Assembly (NCBI GenBank): GCA_001580565.1
Contig: LRBF01000209.1
Span: forward strand, 38,270 to 102,269
DNA: 64,000 bases
Direction of reading: 5' to 3'
Source: Caballeronia megalochromosomata
GTDB taxonomy: Bacteria > Pseudomonadota > Gammaproteobacteria > Burkholderiales > Burkholderiaceae
Part shown: one piece after another, positions 1 through 8,467 of the stretch
Layout: each line of letters starts with the position of its first letter
Position numbering within the stretch: position 1 is the first letter of the stretch
The notes under the pieces: model-generated
Seen by the model: only the letters and a program-made list of their open reading frames with translations
What the model was told of the DNA's origin: nothing
Databases searched by the model: none
Position numbers and translations under genes: made by a program

Positions 1-334
1 GGATCTGTCGGTGCCGCAATACGGCTTCTATATCGCGACGCGCGACTTCGCGCAGAAGTATCCCGCCGCGCTGCGTCTGCTGTTCGATCAGCTTGCACGT
101 CAGACGAACGACAGCCTCGCGCATCCGCGAGAGACAGCGCGTTTTCTGTCCGCCAATACGGGCGTGCCGCTCGACGTTTGGAGCCGGGCGATCTCGCGCA
201 TGGAGTGGGGCGCGAGCTATCCGATCCCCGACGACGTGATCAGCGCGCAGCAGGATTCGGCGAATCTGGCTTTCGACACGAAGGTTATTCCGCGCCGCAT
301 CGATGTGCGGCAGGCGATGGTGCAGATCAAGTGA
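1..334 (+). CDS. Sulfonate ABC transporter substrate-binding protein, C-terminal part (SsuA-like)
   Basis: The reading frame is open from base 2, so the 5' part lies outside the window; about 110 C-terminal residues remain. The text resembles the C-terminal lobe of periplasmic aliphatic-sulfonate binding proteins: a GFYIATRDFAQKYP segment, a helical stretch of Asn/Asp-rich text, a conserved 'YPIPDDVISAQQ' motif and an IPRRIDVRQA tail, which is typical of SsuA. Such proteins deliver alkanesulfonates to an SsuBC transporter. It ends 200 bases upstream of a same-strand flavin monooxygenase, as expected for an ssu/organosulfur operon. The GTG at 11 is internal and not a start. The family call is by recognition; the exact substrate is unknown. 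Confidence 0.75.
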   Translation, partial: DLSVPQYGFYIATRDFAQKYPAALRLLFDQLARQTNDSLAHPRETARFLSANTGVPLDVWSRAISRMEWGASYPIPDDVISAQQDSANLAFDTKVIPRRIDVRQAMVQIK

Positions 335-535
335 GCATGCGCCTGTGCCGGGGGCGCGTGCCTCGGGCGGAGCTGGCAGTGCGCGCCGGAATCGCGGTAT
401 CGGGTGCCGCTTCCATGCATAACACGCACTCGTCGGTTTAGCGCTGATGTTCATATGCATACTTGAAATTGTTCTTGGCGTCGTTCATGTCTCTCGCGTC
501 AGAATCGAAAGCTGTCTTCTTTTCCGGAGCTTTCC

Positions 536-1873
536 ATGAGCGGCGATGCCCCGCGCCAATTGCATCTGAACATCAACGCGCTTCACTCGGGATTCGTGCC
601 GTCGGCATGGCGTCTGCCGGATTCGGATCCGAACGTATTCCTCGACGTGAACCACTATGTGCGATTGGCCAAAGTGGCCGAACGCGCGTGTCTCGATGCG
701 ATCTTTCTCGCCGATAGCGCCGCGATTTCCGATCAACTCGACATGCGCCCCATCACGGCGCTCGAACCGACGATGCTCCTCACGAGCGTTGCCGCTGCAA
801 CCACGCATCTGGGACTGATCGCGACGGCATCGACGAGTTACAACGAGCCGTACAACATCGCACGCCGCTTCGCAACGCTCGATCTGATTAGCGGCGGACG
901 CGCGGGCTGGAACATCGTCACGACGGCGGACTTGCCGTCCGCACGCAACTTCGGTCACGACACGGTGCCCGACCATGCGACCCGCTATGCACGCGCCGAC
1001 GAGTTTGCGACGCTCGTCAAGACGCTGTGGAATAGCTGGGACGACGACGCCTTCGTGGCGCATAAACCGAGCGGCCGTTTCGTCGATCTCGACAAGGTGC
1101 ATCCGGCCGATCATCGCGGGCGATTTTTCAGCGTGCATGGCGCGCTGAATCTGCCGCGCTCGGCACAAGGTCATCCGGTACTGGTGCAGGCGGGAGCATC
1201 GGGCAATGGACGCGATCTTGCCGCTCGCCATGCGGAAGCGGTGTTTTCAGCATCGCAATCGTTCGATGAATCGCGTGCTTACCGCCAAGATCTCAACGCG
1301 CGAGCGGCGCGTTACGGGCGCGGCCCGAACGCAGTGAAAGTGCTCGCGGGGCTGACTACGATCATCGGTTCGACAGAGAGCGATGCGTTGCGGCGCCGGG
1401 ACGAACTCGTCGATCTGATTCCGGTGCAGTACAGCCTGAACCGCATCGCCGGCACGCTCGGCGTTCCCGTCGATTCGCTTTCGCTCGACAAGCGTTTGCC
1501 GGAAGAATTGCCGCTGCCCAATGGCGGCAACGGCAATCACACGTTCTTCAACGCGACGCTCGCGCAGGCGCGCACGCATGGATATACGGTACGCGAACTC
1601 ATCCGTGCGCTGGCGGGCGGCGGCGGACATCGCGTGATCGTCGGCACGCCCGAGCAGATTGCGGATGACATCGAGCACTGGTTTAGGAACGGCGCCGCCG
1701 ACGGCTTCAACCTGATGCCCGACGTACTGCCCGATGGTCTCGAAGCCTTCACGGAGGGCGTCGTTCCGATACTTCAGCAGCGCGGCATTTTTCGTCGCGC
1801 ATACGAGGGCATGACCTTGCGCAACCATCTGGGGTTGCCGGTGCCGAAGGGCGCGGCACTTGACTCGCATTAG
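536..1873 (+). CDS. NtaA/SnaA/DszA-family FMNH2-dependent monooxygenase
   Basis: 445 residues, the usual length for the NtaA/SnaA/DszA subgroup of bacterial luciferase-like monooxygenases, which use FMNH2 from a separate reductase to cleave C-S or C-N bonds. Diagnostic text: N-terminal RQLHLNINALHSGF, 'GLIATASTSYNEPYNIARRFA' core (here residues ~100-120), GGRAGWNIVTT, HPVLVQAGASGNGRDLAARHAEAVF, and the C-terminal GIFRRAYEGMTLRNHLGL signature. ATG at 536 has GGAG eight bases upstream. It follows an SsuA-like gene on the same strand and converges on the NlpA gene at 1953. Two related enzymes lie at 32792 and 42463. The family is certain; the substrate (sulfone, sulfonate, or other) is not readable from sequence. 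Confidence 0.9.
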   Translation: MSGDAPRQLHLNINALHSGFVPSAWRLPDSDPNVFLDVNHYVRLAKVAERACLDAIFLADSAAISDQLDMRPITALEPTMLLTSVAAATTHLGLIATASTSYNEPYNIARRFATLDLISGGRAGWNIVTTADLPSARNFGHDTVPDHATRYARADEFATLVKTLWNSWDDDAFVAHKPSGRFVDLDKVHPADHRGRFFSVHGALNLPRSAQGHPVLVQAGASGNGRDLAARHAEAVFSASQSFDESRAYRQDLNARAARYGRGPNAVKVLAGLTTIIGSTESDALRRRDELVDLIPVQYSLNRIAGTLGVPVDSLSLDKRLPEELPLPNGGNGNHTFFNATLAQARTHGYTVRELIRALAGGGGHRVIVGTPEQIADDIEHWFRNGAADGFNLMPDVLPDGLEAFTEGVVPILQQRGIFRRAYEGMTLRNHLGLPVPKGAALDSH

Positions 1874-1952
1874 GCGCGTGGTAAGGGCGACGCTCCGGCA
1901 ACGGGGACAAGGAACTGCTCGGCCGGACGCATCGAGTGCGCCCGCGAGTCGG

Positions 1953-2816
1953 TCAAAATGCCGGAATGATCGCGCCTTGATAGCGCGACAGGATGAACTG
2001 CCGGACCTCGGGGGACTGATATGCGGCCACGATCTGCTGCACCCAGGGCTTCTTCGCGTCCTGTTCGCGCACGGCGATCAGGCACGCGTACACGCCGGAA
2101 CCGTCCTCACGCAAGATCGTGTCCTTCGCCGGATTGAGACCGGCCTTGATCGCATAGTCCGCATTGACGGTCGTGGCGTCGAAATCGTCGAGTGTGCGCG
2201 GAAGCTGCGCCGCATCGACTTCCTTGAAGCGGAAGTGCTTCGGGTTGTCGGTGATGTCGAGGGGCGTCGCGTTCACGCCTGTGACAGGATCGATTCCCTG
2301 ACGCAGTCGGATGCTGCCTTCCTTCTGCAGGAGCAGGAGAATCCGGCTCTCGTTGGCGGGATCGTTGGGTATGCCGATGGTCGCGCCGTCCGGGAGCTCG
2401 GCGAACTTGCGGTAACGCTTCGAATAGAGTCCGATGGGCCCGATCCACGTGCGGCCGATGCCGACCAGCTTGTAACCGCGCGCGCGAACTTGCGAGGCGA
2501 GAAACGGCCGGTGCTGGTAGCTGTTTGCGTCGAGATCGCCGGCGTCGAGGGCCGCGTCGGGCTGGATATAGTCGTTGAACGACACGATTTTGATGCGCAG
2601 ACCGTAGTCGCGCTCCGCGACCTTTTTCACCGCCTCGAAGATTTCCTCGTGAGGTCCACTCGTAACGCCGATCTTGAGCGCGGGCGCTTCGGCATGCGCG
2701 GCCGCGCTCATGACCATCGCGAGGAATGCGCATAGCAGCACGCGCGGGAGGTGGATGGAGCATCGTTGCACGATGGCAGGGTCCTTGTTCTGAAGTTGGC
2801 GACCGGGTCGTTTCAT
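1953..2816 (-). CDS. MetQ/NlpA-family substrate-binding protein
   Basis: 287 residues with an N-terminal hydrophobic signal (LLCAFLAMVMSAAAHA) followed by the NlpA fold: LKIGVTSGPHEEIFEAVKK, VSFNDYIQPDAALDAGDLDAN, YQHRPFL, IGLYSKRYRKFAELPDGA, and a PNDPANESRILLLLQ segment. The family normally binds methionine (MetQ). No lipobox Cys is evident at the signal end, so it is probably soluble periplasmic. It is the last gene of a minus-strand series starting at 10760 and has no MetN/MetI partners here, so it must borrow a transporter or has a different ligand. A GTG at 2771 with AAGGA ten bases upstream is an alternative start. A paralogue is at 36376. Confidence 0.88.
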   Translation of the reverse strand: MKRPGRQLQNKDPAIVQRCSIHLPRVLLCAFLAMVMSAAAHAEAPALKIGVTSGPHEEIFEAVKKVAERDYGLRIKIVSFNDYIQPDAALDAGDLDANSYQHRPFLASQVRARGYKLVGIGRTWIGPIGLYSKRYRKFAELPDGATIGIPNDPANESRILLLLQKEGSIRLRQGIDPVTGVNATPLDITDNPKHFRFKEVDAAQLPRTLDDFDATTVNADYAIKAGLNPAKDTILREDGSGVYACLIAVREQDAKKPWVQQIVAAYQSPEVRQFILSRYQGAIIPAF

Positions 2817-2820
2817 GGAG

Positions 2821-2856
2821 CTGGTCCTGTTCCTGTAACTGGTCCTGTTCCTGTAA
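2821..2856. repeat. Perfect 18-bp tandem duplication upstream of the NlpA gene
   Basis: CTGGTCCTGTTCCTGTAA occurs twice back to back (2821-2838 and 2839-2856), each itself containing a CCTGT doublet. It sits immediately upstream of the minus-strand start at 2816, between the NlpA gene and the binding-protein gene at 2908. It may be simple slippage or may affect the leader of the NlpA gene. Confidence 0.85.
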
Positions 2857-2907
2857 CCAATCCGTTGGCGTGACCTTATCCCGGCCTGCCCGCGGCTTCG
2901 GCGCTGA

Positions 2908-4500
2908 TCACGGCAGGATGTAAAGGTCCGCGAAATTGCCTCTCAGGCCTTCGCCTGTGGATGCATAGTCCTTCACTTTGGTCGATGCGATCGTGATGTT
3001 CGGATTGGCTCCGAACTCGATCGACGGAATATCGTCGTGCACGATCTGCTGGAACTGCAGGAACAATTGACGGCGCTTGCTTTCGTCGGTTTCGACCGAG
3101 GCCGCTTCGAGCAGCCGGTCCACTTCCGGATTCGAATAGTGCGCGGCGTTGGAGAACGGAAGGCCGATCTTGAAGTTCTTCGACCAGAAGACCCGCTGGA
3201 CGCCTACGGTCGGATCGAATACGTTGGAAAGCGCTTCGAGCGTGATGTCGAACGCGCGATCGGTGTAGGCCTTGACGACATAAGTACCGAAGTCGTAGCT
3301 CCGCACTTGCGCGTCGATGCCGATGCGCGCGAGCGACTGGCGCACGAAATCGGCGGCGCGCGTGTCCTGGAACGGGTTGTAGAGGAGCCGTAGTGTAAAG
3401 CGCTTGCCGTCAGGGCCGCGCTTTAAGCCCAGATTGTCGAGCGTTGCGTTGGCCTGCGCGGGATCGTAGGGAAAGTAGTGGATGTCCGGGTCGTGATAGC
3501 GCGAATTCGCAACGCCGATTGCGGCGGCGGAGACCGTGCCATAGCCGTACCAGACGACGCGGTTGAGGGCGTTGACGTCGATGGCCTGCGAGATGGCACG
3601 GCGCACGGCCTTGTCCTTCAGCACGGGCGTGTCGAGATTGAAGATCAACTGCTGGTGATTGCTGACATAGGGCCAGTTGGTCGTATCGACGTTGAAATTG
3701 GGCAGCGTGGAGAAGCGCTTGACGTCGGCGAGCGGGATCGCCTGGTCGCCGAGATTCGCTGCGCCCGTTTCCAGCGCGGCTGCGCGCGCGGCCGCATCGG
3801 GAACGAAGCGCACGATGATCCGGTCGACGTAGGGCTTTGGCTTGTCCCAGTAGTCCGAGTTGCGCTCCAGCAGAATGTGGTCGCCCCGCACGAACTCCTT
3901 GAAGACGAACGGGCCGGTGCCGATCGGCGCGCTGTTGTGCGGATTCGATACGATGTCCGTGCCCTGATAGACGTGCTTCGGAATGATCGGCGACTCCGAG
4001 CCCGACAGGGCAGTCAGCAGGAACGGCGCCGGCTTCGACAATTCGATCACCACGGTGTAGGGATCGGGCGTCCTTACGTCGCTCACGTTCGCGAAGGTGC
4101 TTCGGCCGCGCGGATGGGCCTGCTTCAGCGTCAGAATGGAATAGGCGACATCATCGGACGTAAAACTCGTGCCGTCATGCCACTTTACGCCGCGACGAAG
4201 GGTGAAGCGGTATTGAAGCCCATCCTTGCTGACCGACCACGCGGTCGCGAGGAGCGGCTTCGGGTTGAGCTTCTGATCATAGGTGAGCAAGCCTTCAACG
4301 ACTTTCGGGCCGATCTCCGCGTTGCCGCCTGCAGTGGTGGTCAGGGGAACGATCGACGAAGGTTCGGGCGTCACGAGCCACGTCAATGTGCCGCCGCTGA
4401 CCGGCGCGGAGCCGGCCGCGGTTGCGCCCGCCGAGTGCAGGCCCATGAGACCCGCTATCAAGAGACCGCCGAGGAATCGCTTGCCAACCCCTGTCATCAT
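2908..4500 (-). CDS. ABC transporter substrate-binding protein, peptide/nickel type (SBP_bac_5)
   Basis: 530 residues with a Sec signal peptide (KRFLGGLLIAGLMGLHSAGATAAG). The SBP_bac_5 signature follows: GGTLTWLVTPEP, KVVEGLLTYDQKLNPKPLLA, LRRGVKWHDGTSFTSDDV, PIGTGPFVFKEF and NSDYWDKPKPYVDRI. It is typical of oligopeptide, nickel or glutathione binding proteins. No permease or ATPase genes are adjacent; three close relatives in the window (6859, 11022, 39109) suggest that several binding proteins share the two transporters. It lies between a DszC/SfnB-like flavoprotein gene (4591) and the NlpA gene (1953) on one strand, so an organosulfur ligand is inferred. MM start; the second ATG is equally possible. 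Confidence 0.9.
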   Translation of the reverse strand: MMTGVGKRFLGGLLIAGLMGLHSAGATAAGSAPVSGGTLTWLVTPEPSSIVPLTTTAGGNAEIGPKVVEGLLTYDQKLNPKPLLATAWSVSKDGLQYRFTLRRGVKWHDGTSFTSDDVAYSILTLKQAHPRGRSTFANVSDVRTPDPYTVVIELSKPAPFLLTALSGSESPIIPKHVYQGTDIVSNPHNSAPIGTGPFVFKEFVRGDHILLERNSDYWDKPKPYVDRIIVRFVPDAAARAAALETGAANLGDQAIPLADVKRFSTLPNFNVDTTNWPYVSNHQQLIFNLDTPVLKDKAVRRAISQAIDVNALNRVVWYGYGTVSAAAIGVANSRYHDPDIHYFPYDPAQANATLDNLGLKRGPDGKRFTLRLLYNPFQDTRAADFVRQSLARIGIDAQVRSYDFGTYVVKAYTDRAFDITLEALSNVFDPTVGVQRVFWSKNFKIGLPFSNAAHYSNPEVDRLLEAASVETDESKRRQLFLQFQQIVHDDIPSIEFGANPNITIASTKVKDYASTGEGLRGNFADLYILP

Positions 4501-4590
4501 CTTCAGTACGCCGATTTGTTGTAAGTCTTTCGGATGGTATCGGGCGGCGCGTCGATCGGAAAACGAGAAATACAGCTTAGCTTGTGCGGA

Positions 4591-5778
4591 TCACGAATCG
4601 GCGCGGGTTTTGGCGCGCGGCAGAACACCCAGCGCGGCACGCCCGGCGTTGGCGCGAATCAGGCCATTGACCGGCGCATGAACGCGCCCGCACTGCACGT
4701 CGCGATAATGCCGTTCGAGCGGATTGCGCCGCGCGAGACCGTGATTGCCTGCCAGGTCGAGCGCGACGTCCACCGCTTCGATCGCGTTAGCGATGACCGC
4801 GTGCTTCACAACCGCCGCGAGCGCATCCGGCGCTTCGCTCGTATCGACGGAGCGGGCGTGCGAGTCGAGCAGCCAGTCGCTCGTGGCGAGCAGCGTCTCG
4901 ATTCTGCCGATGCCCTCCTGCACTGCGGAGACTGTCGCAAGCGGGGCGCCGCCGAGGGCGCTCGGCTTGCGCTCCTTCACGAACGACACGATCCAGTCGC
5001 GCGCCGCACGGGCGACCCCGTCGTAGACCGAGCCGATGAGACTCAGATACCACGCAACGCTATGCGGGTTGCGCTGCAGATCGAGGCTAGCGGGCTGCAG
5101 CGCAACGGCGTCGTCGAGTGCCAGGGCGACGTCGTCGAACAGCACGTCGTGGCTGGCGCTCGCACGCATGCCGATCGGATCCCACGTCTCGACGATGCGC
5201 ACACCCGGCGCGTCGCGCGGCACGAGAAAATGCCCGAGGCGTGGCTCGTCCTCGTCGGTGCGCGCGAGCACGTTGATCCATGCGAGCAGCGGCGCGCCGG
5301 TCACATAGACCTTATGGCCGGAGATGCGCCAGCCGTCGCGCGTGCGGTGCGCGATCGTATCGGGCAATCCGCCGAAAGACGGAGAGCCGAGCGCCGGTTC
5401 CACCTGCGCCGCGTTGAGCAGCGCGCGGCCTTCGACGGAGGCCCGCCGCAGCCGTCGCGCGAGCGCGGGCGGCCAGTCGTCCGAAGCCGTGCGTTCGGCG
5501 CGCGTGATGATGGCATGCTGGCAATAGTGCATCGACAGAATCAGCGCGACCGACGGATCGCCGCGCGCGATCTCGCTCACGATCGCGCGCGACACGGCCA
5601 GTCCGGCGCCGTGTCCGCCTTCGTCGGCCGGAATGTTGGCGCGCAACAGGCCCGCCCGTTCGAGCGCATCGAACTGCGCGACGGGCGTCGCGCCAGTGCG
5701 GTCGTGCTCGGCGGCTCGCGCGGCGAAGGCGCGTCCGAGTTCGGCTGCGGCCTCGATCAGCGTCCGAGGTGCGTTCAT
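4591..5778 (-). CDS. Acyl-CoA dehydrogenase-fold flavin monooxygenase (SfnB/DszC-like)
   Basis: 395 residues with the acyl-CoA dehydrogenase fold: N-terminal helical domain, FDALERAGLLRANIPADEGG near residue 50, the beta domain with WRISGHKVYVTGAP and DPIGMRASASHDVLFDD, and a C-terminal helical domain ending in LERHYRDVQCGRVHAP. In sulfur gene clusters this fold serves as an FMNH2-dependent oxygenase (DszC, SfnB) rather than a dehydrogenase. The start ATG overlaps the stop of the aldo/keto reductase gene (ATGA, 5775-5778), indicating translational coupling. This copy and the one at 30060 form a subgroup (LERxYRDVxxGxxHxP) separate from the DszC-like proteins with DRxWRNxRT. Confidence 0.82.
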   Translation of the reverse strand: MNAPRTLIEAAAELGRAFAARAAEHDRTGATPVAQFDALERAGLLRANIPADEGGHGAGLAVSRAIVSEIARGDPSVALILSMHYCQHAIITRAERTASDDWPPALARRLRRASVEGRALLNAAQVEPALGSPSFGGLPDTIAHRTRDGWRISGHKVYVTGAPLLAWINVLARTDEDEPRLGHFLVPRDAPGVRIVETWDPIGMRASASHDVLFDDVALALDDAVALQPASLDLQRNPHSVAWYLSLIGSVYDGVARAARDWIVSFVKERKPSALGGAPLATVSAVQEGIGRIETLLATSDWLLDSHARSVDTSEAPDALAAVVKHAVIANAIEAVDVALDLAGNHGLARRNPLERHYRDVQCGRVHAPVNGLIRANAGRAALGVLPRAKTRADS

Positions 5779-6830
5779 CGTGTCACCGTATTGTCGTACG
5801 CGTCATGCCGCGCGATGCGTCCGAAAAACGGATGGCCCGGATCGTTGAATCCCGGCGTCGACGGATGGCCGGTCGCGACAAGCGCATCGACGAAAGCCTC
5901 GTCGCGCGCATCGAGCCGGAAGTCTAGCGCGGGCAGATAGTCCTGCCACTGTGCTTCGGTGCGCGGCCCGGCGATGGTCGATGTCACGTAACGGCTGTTC
6001 AGCACCCAAGCGAGCGCGAACTGGCCGGCCGTGACGCCGCGCGACGCGGCATGCTCGTGCACGCGACGCGCGAGTTCAATCGACTCGGGACGCCATTCGG
6101 TCTGTTGCAGGCGACGGTCGTTGCGTCCCGCGCGCGTGTCGGCGGCGGGCGTCGCGCCCGGCTGATACTTGCCCGTCAGCACGCCGCGCGCGAGCGGGCT
6201 ATAGGAAATCACGCCGAGACCGTAGCGGTGCGCGGCTGTGAGTTGCTCGGCCTCGACCTGACGATTGGCGATGTTGTAGAGCGGCTGGCTCGCGACGGGG
6301 CGCGGCACGCCGAGCGCGTCTGCGACATGCGCGAACTCTGCGATCCGCCACGCGCGGTGATTGGACAGCCCGTAATAGCGGATCTTGCCCGCCGCGATCA
6401 GATCGCCGAGCGCGCGCACGGTCTCCTCGACGGGCGTCGTGTGATCCTCGCGATGCAGATAGACGAGATCGATGTAATCGGTGCGCAGACGCGCGAGGCT
6501 CGCGTCGACCGCGCGCCGCACGTGCTTGCGCGAAGCGCCTGCGGCGTTCACATCCACATCCGCGTGGCCTGATGCGTCACGCAGCGGATTGCCGAACTTG
6601 GTCGCGAGCACCCAGCGATCGCGCTGTCTCGCGATATGGCGTCCGACGACACGCTCGGATTCGCCGCCGTTGTAGACGTCTGCGGTGTCGATCGAGTTGA
6701 CGCCTTGTTCCGTCGCCTGATCGATGATCCGGGTTGACGTCGCATCGTCGGTCGCGCCGCCGAACATCATCGTGCCGAGCGTTAGAGTAGAGAGTTTCAG
6801 GCCGCTTTGGCCAAGCTGGCGATATTCCAT
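5775..6830 (-). CDS. Aldo/keto reductase
   Basis: About 351 residues from the MEYRQLGQSGLKLS start, a near-universal N-terminus for this family; an upstream ATG at 6878 would overlap the preceding gene. The catalytic tetrad is visible: Asp and Tyr in DTADVYNGGESERVVG, Lys in VLATKFGNP, His in DLVYLHREDHTTP. The NADPH-binding end is AQWQDYLPALDF and neighbours. It resembles YhdN/YajO-type reductases that act on aldehydes or ketones. Coupled to the downstream flavoprotein by a 4-base overlap, it could reduce carbonyl products released when a monooxygenase cleaves a C-S bond; this role is inference from context. Confidence 0.88.
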   Translation of the reverse strand: MEYRQLGQSGLKLSTLTLGTMMFGGATDDATSTRIIDQATEQGVNSIDTADVYNGGESERVVGRHIARQRDRWVLATKFGNPLRDASGHADVDVNAAGASRKHVRRAVDASLARLRTDYIDLVYLHREDHTTPVEETVRALGDLIAAGKIRYYGLSNHRAWRIAEFAHVADALGVPRPVASQPLYNIANRQVEAEQLTAAHRYGLGVISYSPLARGVLTGKYQPGATPAADTRAGRNDRRLQQTEWRPESIELARRVHEHAASRGVTAGQFALAWVLNSRYVTSTIAGPRTEAQWQDYLPALDFRLDARDEAFVDALVATGHPSTPGFNDPGHPFFGRIARHDAYDNTVTR

Positions 6831-6858
6831 GTCGTTCGTGTCGTTGAAAATGAATGTG

Positions 6859-8439
6859 TCAGCGTTGCAGCCATACATCGGCGAAACTCGCGGCCGTACC
6901 GTCGGGCGACATCGTGTGATTGCGCACGCCGCGTGAATAGACCGTCACGTACTGAGGCGAGACGAGATTCAGGTCGGGCAGGTCTTTCTCGAGAATTCGC
7001 TGGATCTGCGCGAAATACTGCTTGCGTTTCGTTTCGTCAGTTTCCTGCGCAGCGTCGGCGAACAGCCGGTCGATTTCCGGATTGCTGTAATGCGAGCCGT
7101 TCGTGAACGGCACACCGGGCCGGAAGTTGTCGGTGGTATAGAGTCGGGCCACGCCGACCACCGGATCGAACAGGTTGCTCATGCCGTTGATGCTGAAATC
7201 GAAATCGTGATCCGTATAGATGCGCTTGAGATACGCGGGCAGGTCCTGCGTTCGGATCGTCACGGTAATGCCCACGCGGTTCAGCGCGGACTTCACGTAC
7301 TCCGCCGTGCGCGACGGCAGATCACCGATGGGTAGCGGATCGACCGTCAGCGCGAAGCGCGTGCCGTCCGCCCGGCGCGGATACCCGGCTTCGTCGAGCA
7401 GCGCGTTGGCGCGCGCGAGATCGAACGGATAGGGCGTCGGCGCAGGATCGTAGTAGGGATTGGTCGGCATCAGCGGACTCGCGCTCGCCGTCGCATAGCC
7501 GTAATAGACGACCTTGCGGATCACCTCGCGATCGATCGCGGAGGCGATCGCCTGACGCACCTTCAGGTTCTTCAGCACCGGCTGGTCCAGATTGAACTCT
7601 ATGCGCGCGACGCCCGCCTGGAACTCGTAGCCGCGCGTCTCGATGCCGAGCTTCGGGTCGGCCTTCAAACGCGCGAGATCGGCGAGCGGCACGGGCGTGT
7701 CCGCACCGAGATCGACGGAGCCGTTTTCCAGTGCGACGGCGCGCGCCGCCGGGTCGGCGATCACCTTCACGATGAGTTTGTCCAGATAGGGCTTGCCCTT
7801 GTCCCAGTAGTCGTCATTGCGCGCATATTCGATATAGCTGCCGCGCACCCATTTGACGAACCGGAACGGCCCGGTGCCGACAGGCGCGTTGTTCGCGGGG
7901 TTGCTCAGCACGTCGCGGCCTTCGTAGAGATGTTTCGGCAGGATCGGCGTTTCAGAGGCCGAGAACGCGCGGATAAGGTACGGCGCCGGCTTCGACAACG
8001 TGATGACGACGGTGCCTGCATCGGGCGTGTCGATGGTGCTCACGTTCGCGAAAGTCGTCTTCGCACGCGGATGCACGGTGCGCAAGGTCTGGAGCGACCA
8101 CGCGACATCCGCCGACGTGAACAGCTTGCCGTCCTGCCACTTCACGCCCTGGCGAAGATGGAACACGTAGCGCTGGCCGTTGTCCGCGACTTCCCACGAG
8201 GTGGCGAGCAAGGGCCTCGGATGAAACTGATAGTCGTAGTCGAGCAGTCCTTCGACGACTTTCGGGCTGACCTTCAGCACGTTGACCGCGGTCGTCGCGA
8301 GATCGACGAGCGCAGTGGGTTCGGGCGTCACGACGAAATTTAGCGTGCCGCCGCGCGTCTGTGCGTGTGCGCCGTGTGTCACGCAGGCGAGGCTCGTCGC
8401 GACGACAAGAAGTGCGCGACGCATCGGGAGTCGAATCAT
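6859..8439 (-). CDS. ABC transporter substrate-binding protein, peptide/nickel type (SBP_bac_5)
   Basis: 526 residues from MIRLPMRRALLVVATS, which gives a clean Sec signal ending in HGAHAQT; the frame is open further upstream but that would place an Arg/Ser-rich nonsense stretch before the signal. Signature text: GGTLNFVVTPEPTALVDL, KVVEGLLDYDYQFHPRPLLA, FHLRQGVKWQDGKLFTSADV, PVGTGPFRFVKW and NDDYWDKGKPYLDKL. It follows the DszB-like gene by 28 bases and precedes the aldo/keto reductase, so it is part of the same transcription unit. No permease is adjacent; it most resembles the binding protein at 11022 across the divergent promoter and may feed that transporter. Confidence 0.9.
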   Translation of the reverse strand: MIRLPMRRALLVVATSLACVTHGAHAQTRGGTLNFVVTPEPTALVDLATTAVNVLKVSPKVVEGLLDYDYQFHPRPLLATSWEVADNGQRYVFHLRQGVKWQDGKLFTSADVAWSLQTLRTVHPRAKTTFANVSTIDTPDAGTVVITLSKPAPYLIRAFSASETPILPKHLYEGRDVLSNPANNAPVGTGPFRFVKWVRGSYIEYARNDDYWDKGKPYLDKLIVKVIADPAARAVALENGSVDLGADTPVPLADLARLKADPKLGIETRGYEFQAGVARIEFNLDQPVLKNLKVRQAIASAIDREVIRKVVYYGYATASASPLMPTNPYYDPAPTPYPFDLARANALLDEAGYPRRADGTRFALTVDPLPIGDLPSRTAEYVKSALNRVGITVTIRTQDLPAYLKRIYTDHDFDFSINGMSNLFDPVVGVARLYTTDNFRPGVPFTNGSHYSNPEIDRLFADAAQETDETKRKQYFAQIQRILEKDLPDLNLVSPQYVTVYSRGVRNHTMSPDGTAASFADVWLQR

Positions 8440-8467
8440 GGGCGATCGGTGGAGTGGGGAAATTCCT

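Noticed and set aside
4534..5940. Plus-strand open frame opposite the 4591 flavoprotein and the end of the aldo/keto reductase gene
   Set aside because: Shadow of two recognised genes joined by an ATGA overlap on the other strand.
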